The notes beneath the pieces are model-generated. The model was not told where the DNA came from. It did no database searches and worked only from the letters and a program-made list of their open reading frames with translations. A program made the position numbers and the translations under genes. DNA of 64,000 bases from Mesorhizobium sp. NZP2298. GTDB lineage: Bacteria > Pseudomonadota > Alphaproteobacteria > Rhizobiales > Rhizobiaceae. The stretch is from contig NZ_CP033365.1 in assembly GCF_013170825.1 (NCBI RefSeq), positions 372,001-436,000 of the forward strand. The letters run 5' to 3'. This document shows, piece by piece, positions 62,104-64,000 of the stretch. The number at the start of each line of letters is the position of its first letter. The first letter of the stretch is position 1.

Positions 62104-62322
62104 AATGGAAGCACTCGCCAAGCATCGATCGGCCTGTTGCAAGAGTCTTGGACGAACAATCCAGATCTCGGCGCGGTGCCAACGAACATTGCAGCCTGTA
62201 ACGGCGCGATTAACTGCACTTTAGGCAATCCCGGCTAGCTTGCGGCGTCAGACAGGTGCATCCGTGCATCCGCCCGTGATTTCGTCGGACTGCGTAGAAA
62301 TGATCTTTGTTGGAGCGGTCCG

Positions 62323-63915
62323 ATGAGCATGGGAAGTGTCAGAAACATCAGTACCGCGACCGGCTTTGCGTCTTCGATTGGAAGCTTGTCCCCGATCTGG
62401 CTTGTCGCGGCCGTGGTGGTGTTCTCCTTTTTCATGCCGTGGACGGCAGGCGACAATACCGACGTCAGCTGGCTCATCGTCATCTGCGAAAAAGTCCTTG
62501 ATGGCCAGAAGCTCTATGTCGACATTCTGGAAACCAATCCGCCCTTCTCCGTCGCCCTCTATATCGGGCCGGTATGGCTGTCCCACAGGCTCGGCATCTC
62601 GCCTGAATCGGCAGTCGAGTGCTTCATCTATCTGGTCTTCTTCGTTTCAATCGGGCTGTCGGCCGTGGTCATCGAGCGAAGCGGAATCTTCGCCGATCTG
62701 AAGACGCAGTGGATCTATCCAGCGCTGGCGGTTTTGCTTCTCATCATGCCTGGGAATGTTTTCGGCCAGCGCGAGCATATCGGTACGATGTTGTTCATGC
62801 CGATGCTGTTCCTGATGATGTGGCGGATTGAACGCCGCCCGGACGCGCCGGTTCCTCTTGGCCTTGCCGTGGCGGTTGGCCTGGCTGGAAGCGTGCTGCT
62901 TCTGGTCAAGCCACATTGGGCAACCGGCATCGTCCTGCCTTACCTCTTCATCGCTTGGCGCAAACGCTCGCTGATGGCGTGCCTGACTGCTGAAAACGTC
63001 GTGATCTTCATGGTCTGCGCTGCCTATCTCGTCGGCGTGTATCTGTGGTTTCCCGATTTCCTCGGCGCCTTCCTGCAACTGCTGATGCGCTACTATGTCA
63101 GCCTGCGAGCCAACATAAACATGTTAGCCGCATTGCCGACCTTTATCGTCTTTGTCGTTTTCACGGTTTTCCAGATGCGTAAATCCGTCTGGCGAGACGA
63201 CGTCGCGCTCGCGGTGGCGAGTGCCGCCGGCTTCTTTGTCTCCATGCTTTACCTTGGGAAATACTGGCCCAACCACCAGTATCCCTACCAGACCACGATG
63301 GTGTTTGCGATGCTGCTGGCGGTGGCATCCCGGTGGCGAATGGCGCTTGGCCTCGCAAACGCAGAGGCCGCCTCCGAGGTCGCCAGCGTCAAGCTCCATG
63401 CCGCAGCCGCGCTGGCCGTGGTCGCCGCGCTTTCGGTGACGCACCACCAGTTCTACCAACTGCCCGAGAAAAACCTGGTCGATGCCATCAAGAGCCGTTA
63501 CGCCTCGCCATCGATCGTTCAGGTCAGTTCCGACCTTTCCGTCGGCAATCCGCTGACAAGAATGACCAATGGCCGCTGGCTGTCGGCCTATGCTCATGAT
63601 TGGGTCGGCACCTATGCGCTCTGGGGCCTGATGCGGGGGACATATCAGGGCGAAGACGAGCGCATCGCGCGGCAGGACCTTGAAGATTACACCCGCTACC
63701 TCAATTCCCTGATCCGCGACAACAAGCCCGATATCATCCTGATGGATCGGATGAACAAGAAAAAGTCAGCATGGTCGCTCACAGCAGACTTTCCGCCAAT
63801 CTGGATTGTGTGGATGCGCCAGAATGCGGATTTCCAAACCCTGATGAACGACTACGAAGAAATCGCGAGTGGCGACTACATTGAAGTCTATGCACGGCGC
63901 TCGGATGCCCGTTAG
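62323..63915 (+). CDS. Multi-pass membrane protein, GT-C glycosyltransferase-like
   Basis: This 530-residue membrane protein has about ten hydrophobic helices. The first extracytoplasmic loop carries an acidic start (AGDNTDVSWLIVICEKVLDG) and KLYVDILETNPPFSVALY, resembling dolichol/undecaprenyl-sugar-using GT-C enzymes. Other helices include AVVVFSFFMPW, LPYLFIAW and ALAVVAALSVTH. A soluble C-terminal tail of about 150 residues contains PDIILMDRMNKKKSAWSLT. A 220-base gap separates it from the NTase gene, so it may have its own promoter. Identity is uncertain. Confidence 0.7.
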   Translation: MSMGSVRNISTATGFASSIGSLSPIWLVAAVVVFSFFMPWTAGDNTDVSWLIVICEKVLDGQKLYVDILETNPPFSVALYIGPVWLSHRLGISPESAVECFIYLVFFVSIGLSAVVIERSGIFADLKTQWIYPALAVLLLIMPGNVFGQREHIGTMLFMPMLFLMMWRIERRPDAPVPLGLAVAVGLAGSVLLLVKPHWATGIVLPYLFIAWRKRSLMACLTAENVVIFMVCAAYLVGVYLWFPDFLGAFLQLLMRYYVSLRANINMLAALPTFIVFVVFTVFQMRKSVWRDDVALAVASAAGFFVSMLYLGKYWPNHQYPYQTTMVFAMLLAVASRWRMALGLANAEAASEVASVKLHAAAALAVVAALSVTHHQFYQLPEKNLVDAIKSRYASPSIVQVSSDLSVGNPLTRMTNGRWLSAYAHDWVGTYALWGLMRGTYQGEDERIARQDLEDYTRYLNSLIRDNKPDIILMDRMNKKKSAWSLTADFPPIWIVWMRQNADFQTLMNDYEEIASGDYIEVYARRSDAR

Positions 63916-64000
63916 AGCAGTTCACCGTTTTACGGAAACGGCGATCTGCTTAACTCTTTGTTTTGACGCGATTCTCAAGGAAAAGCGCTATGCGCTTTTC
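63914..64000. repeat. Intergenic rhizobial palindrome, cut by the window edge
   Basis: The sequence after the last stop (AGAGCAGTTCACCGTTTTACGG, an inverted GGAAACGGCGATCTGCTT arm, then TTGTTTTGACGCGATTC and GGAAAAGCGCTATGCGCTTTTC) is the pattern of a high-copy rhizobial repeat. The right end is outside the window. Confidence 0.6.

Overview
The window is a high-GC, densely packed bacterial chromosome segment. It looks like a member of the Rhizobiales, most likely Mesorhizobium or a close relative. The grounds are three DUF680-type small proteins (a family best known from Mesorhizobium), rhizobial mosaic intergenic palindromes, an aglEFGAK alpha-glucoside operon of the Sinorhizobium type, a GAAC-N7-GAAC SOS box of the alphaproteobacterial kind, and a rhizobial arrangement of purine-degradation genes. 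The species call is inference. No tRNA, rRNA, CRISPR array, insertion sequence or prophage was seen.

Layout. 1-7.5 kb: a partial gene, a LacI regulator with an apparently non-AUG start, an EamA exporter, a DUF2000 gene divergent from an AraC regulator, a MarR regulator, a COG0523 metal-chaperone GTPase with a His-rich loop, a relic of a TacA-type antitoxin, a RIME-like palindrome, a WD40 protein and a small secreted protein. 7.6-10.4 kb: a class III aminotransferase translationally coupled to a glutamine-synthetase-family ligase. 10.5-13.2 kb: a DNA-repair pair (radical SAM protein plus a DUF4130-UdgX fusion) behind a perfect SOS box. 13.2-15 kb: glycerate 2-kinase and a heme-degrading-domain (UPF0303) protein.

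15-31 kb is a purine-catabolism island: guanine deaminase, membrane urate oxidase PuuD, a LysR regulator, two flavin monooxygenases, PhzF, XdhC/XdhB/XdhA, HIU hydrolase, a PuuE-UraD fusion, ureidoglycine aminohydrolase, ureidoglycolate lyase and a nucleoside/base deaminase. Together these can take guanine through xanthine, urate, HIU, OHCU, allantoin and ureidoglycine to glyoxylate. Only an allantoate amidohydrolase is not visible here. The xdhC gene has absorbed about 195 bp of a mosaic repeat in frame.

31-41 kb: a CocE/NonD hydrolase, a peptide-type ABC importer bracketed by two paralogous Tat-exported binding proteins, and an alkaline-phosphatase-superfamily phosphodiesterase. 41-44 kb: an ECF sigma, anti-sigma and subtilisin operon. 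44-53.6 kb: an FAD oxidoreductase, then aglR divergent from aglEFGAK, with two matching palindromic operators and a strong terminator. 53.6-54.4 kb: three tandem DUF680 genes.

54.9-57.5 kb: a cobalamin riboswitch ahead of a glycine-betaine-monooxygenase-like Rieske/reductase pair (GbcAB). 57.7-63.9 kb: a tightly overlapping unit of PqqD-like protein, HPr-kinase-like ATPase, two GT2 glycosyltransferases and a PF14907 nucleotidyltransferase, followed by a GT-C-like membrane protein. I cannot assign this unit to a described pathway, and it is the best candidate here for an undescribed peptide- or glycan-modifying system.
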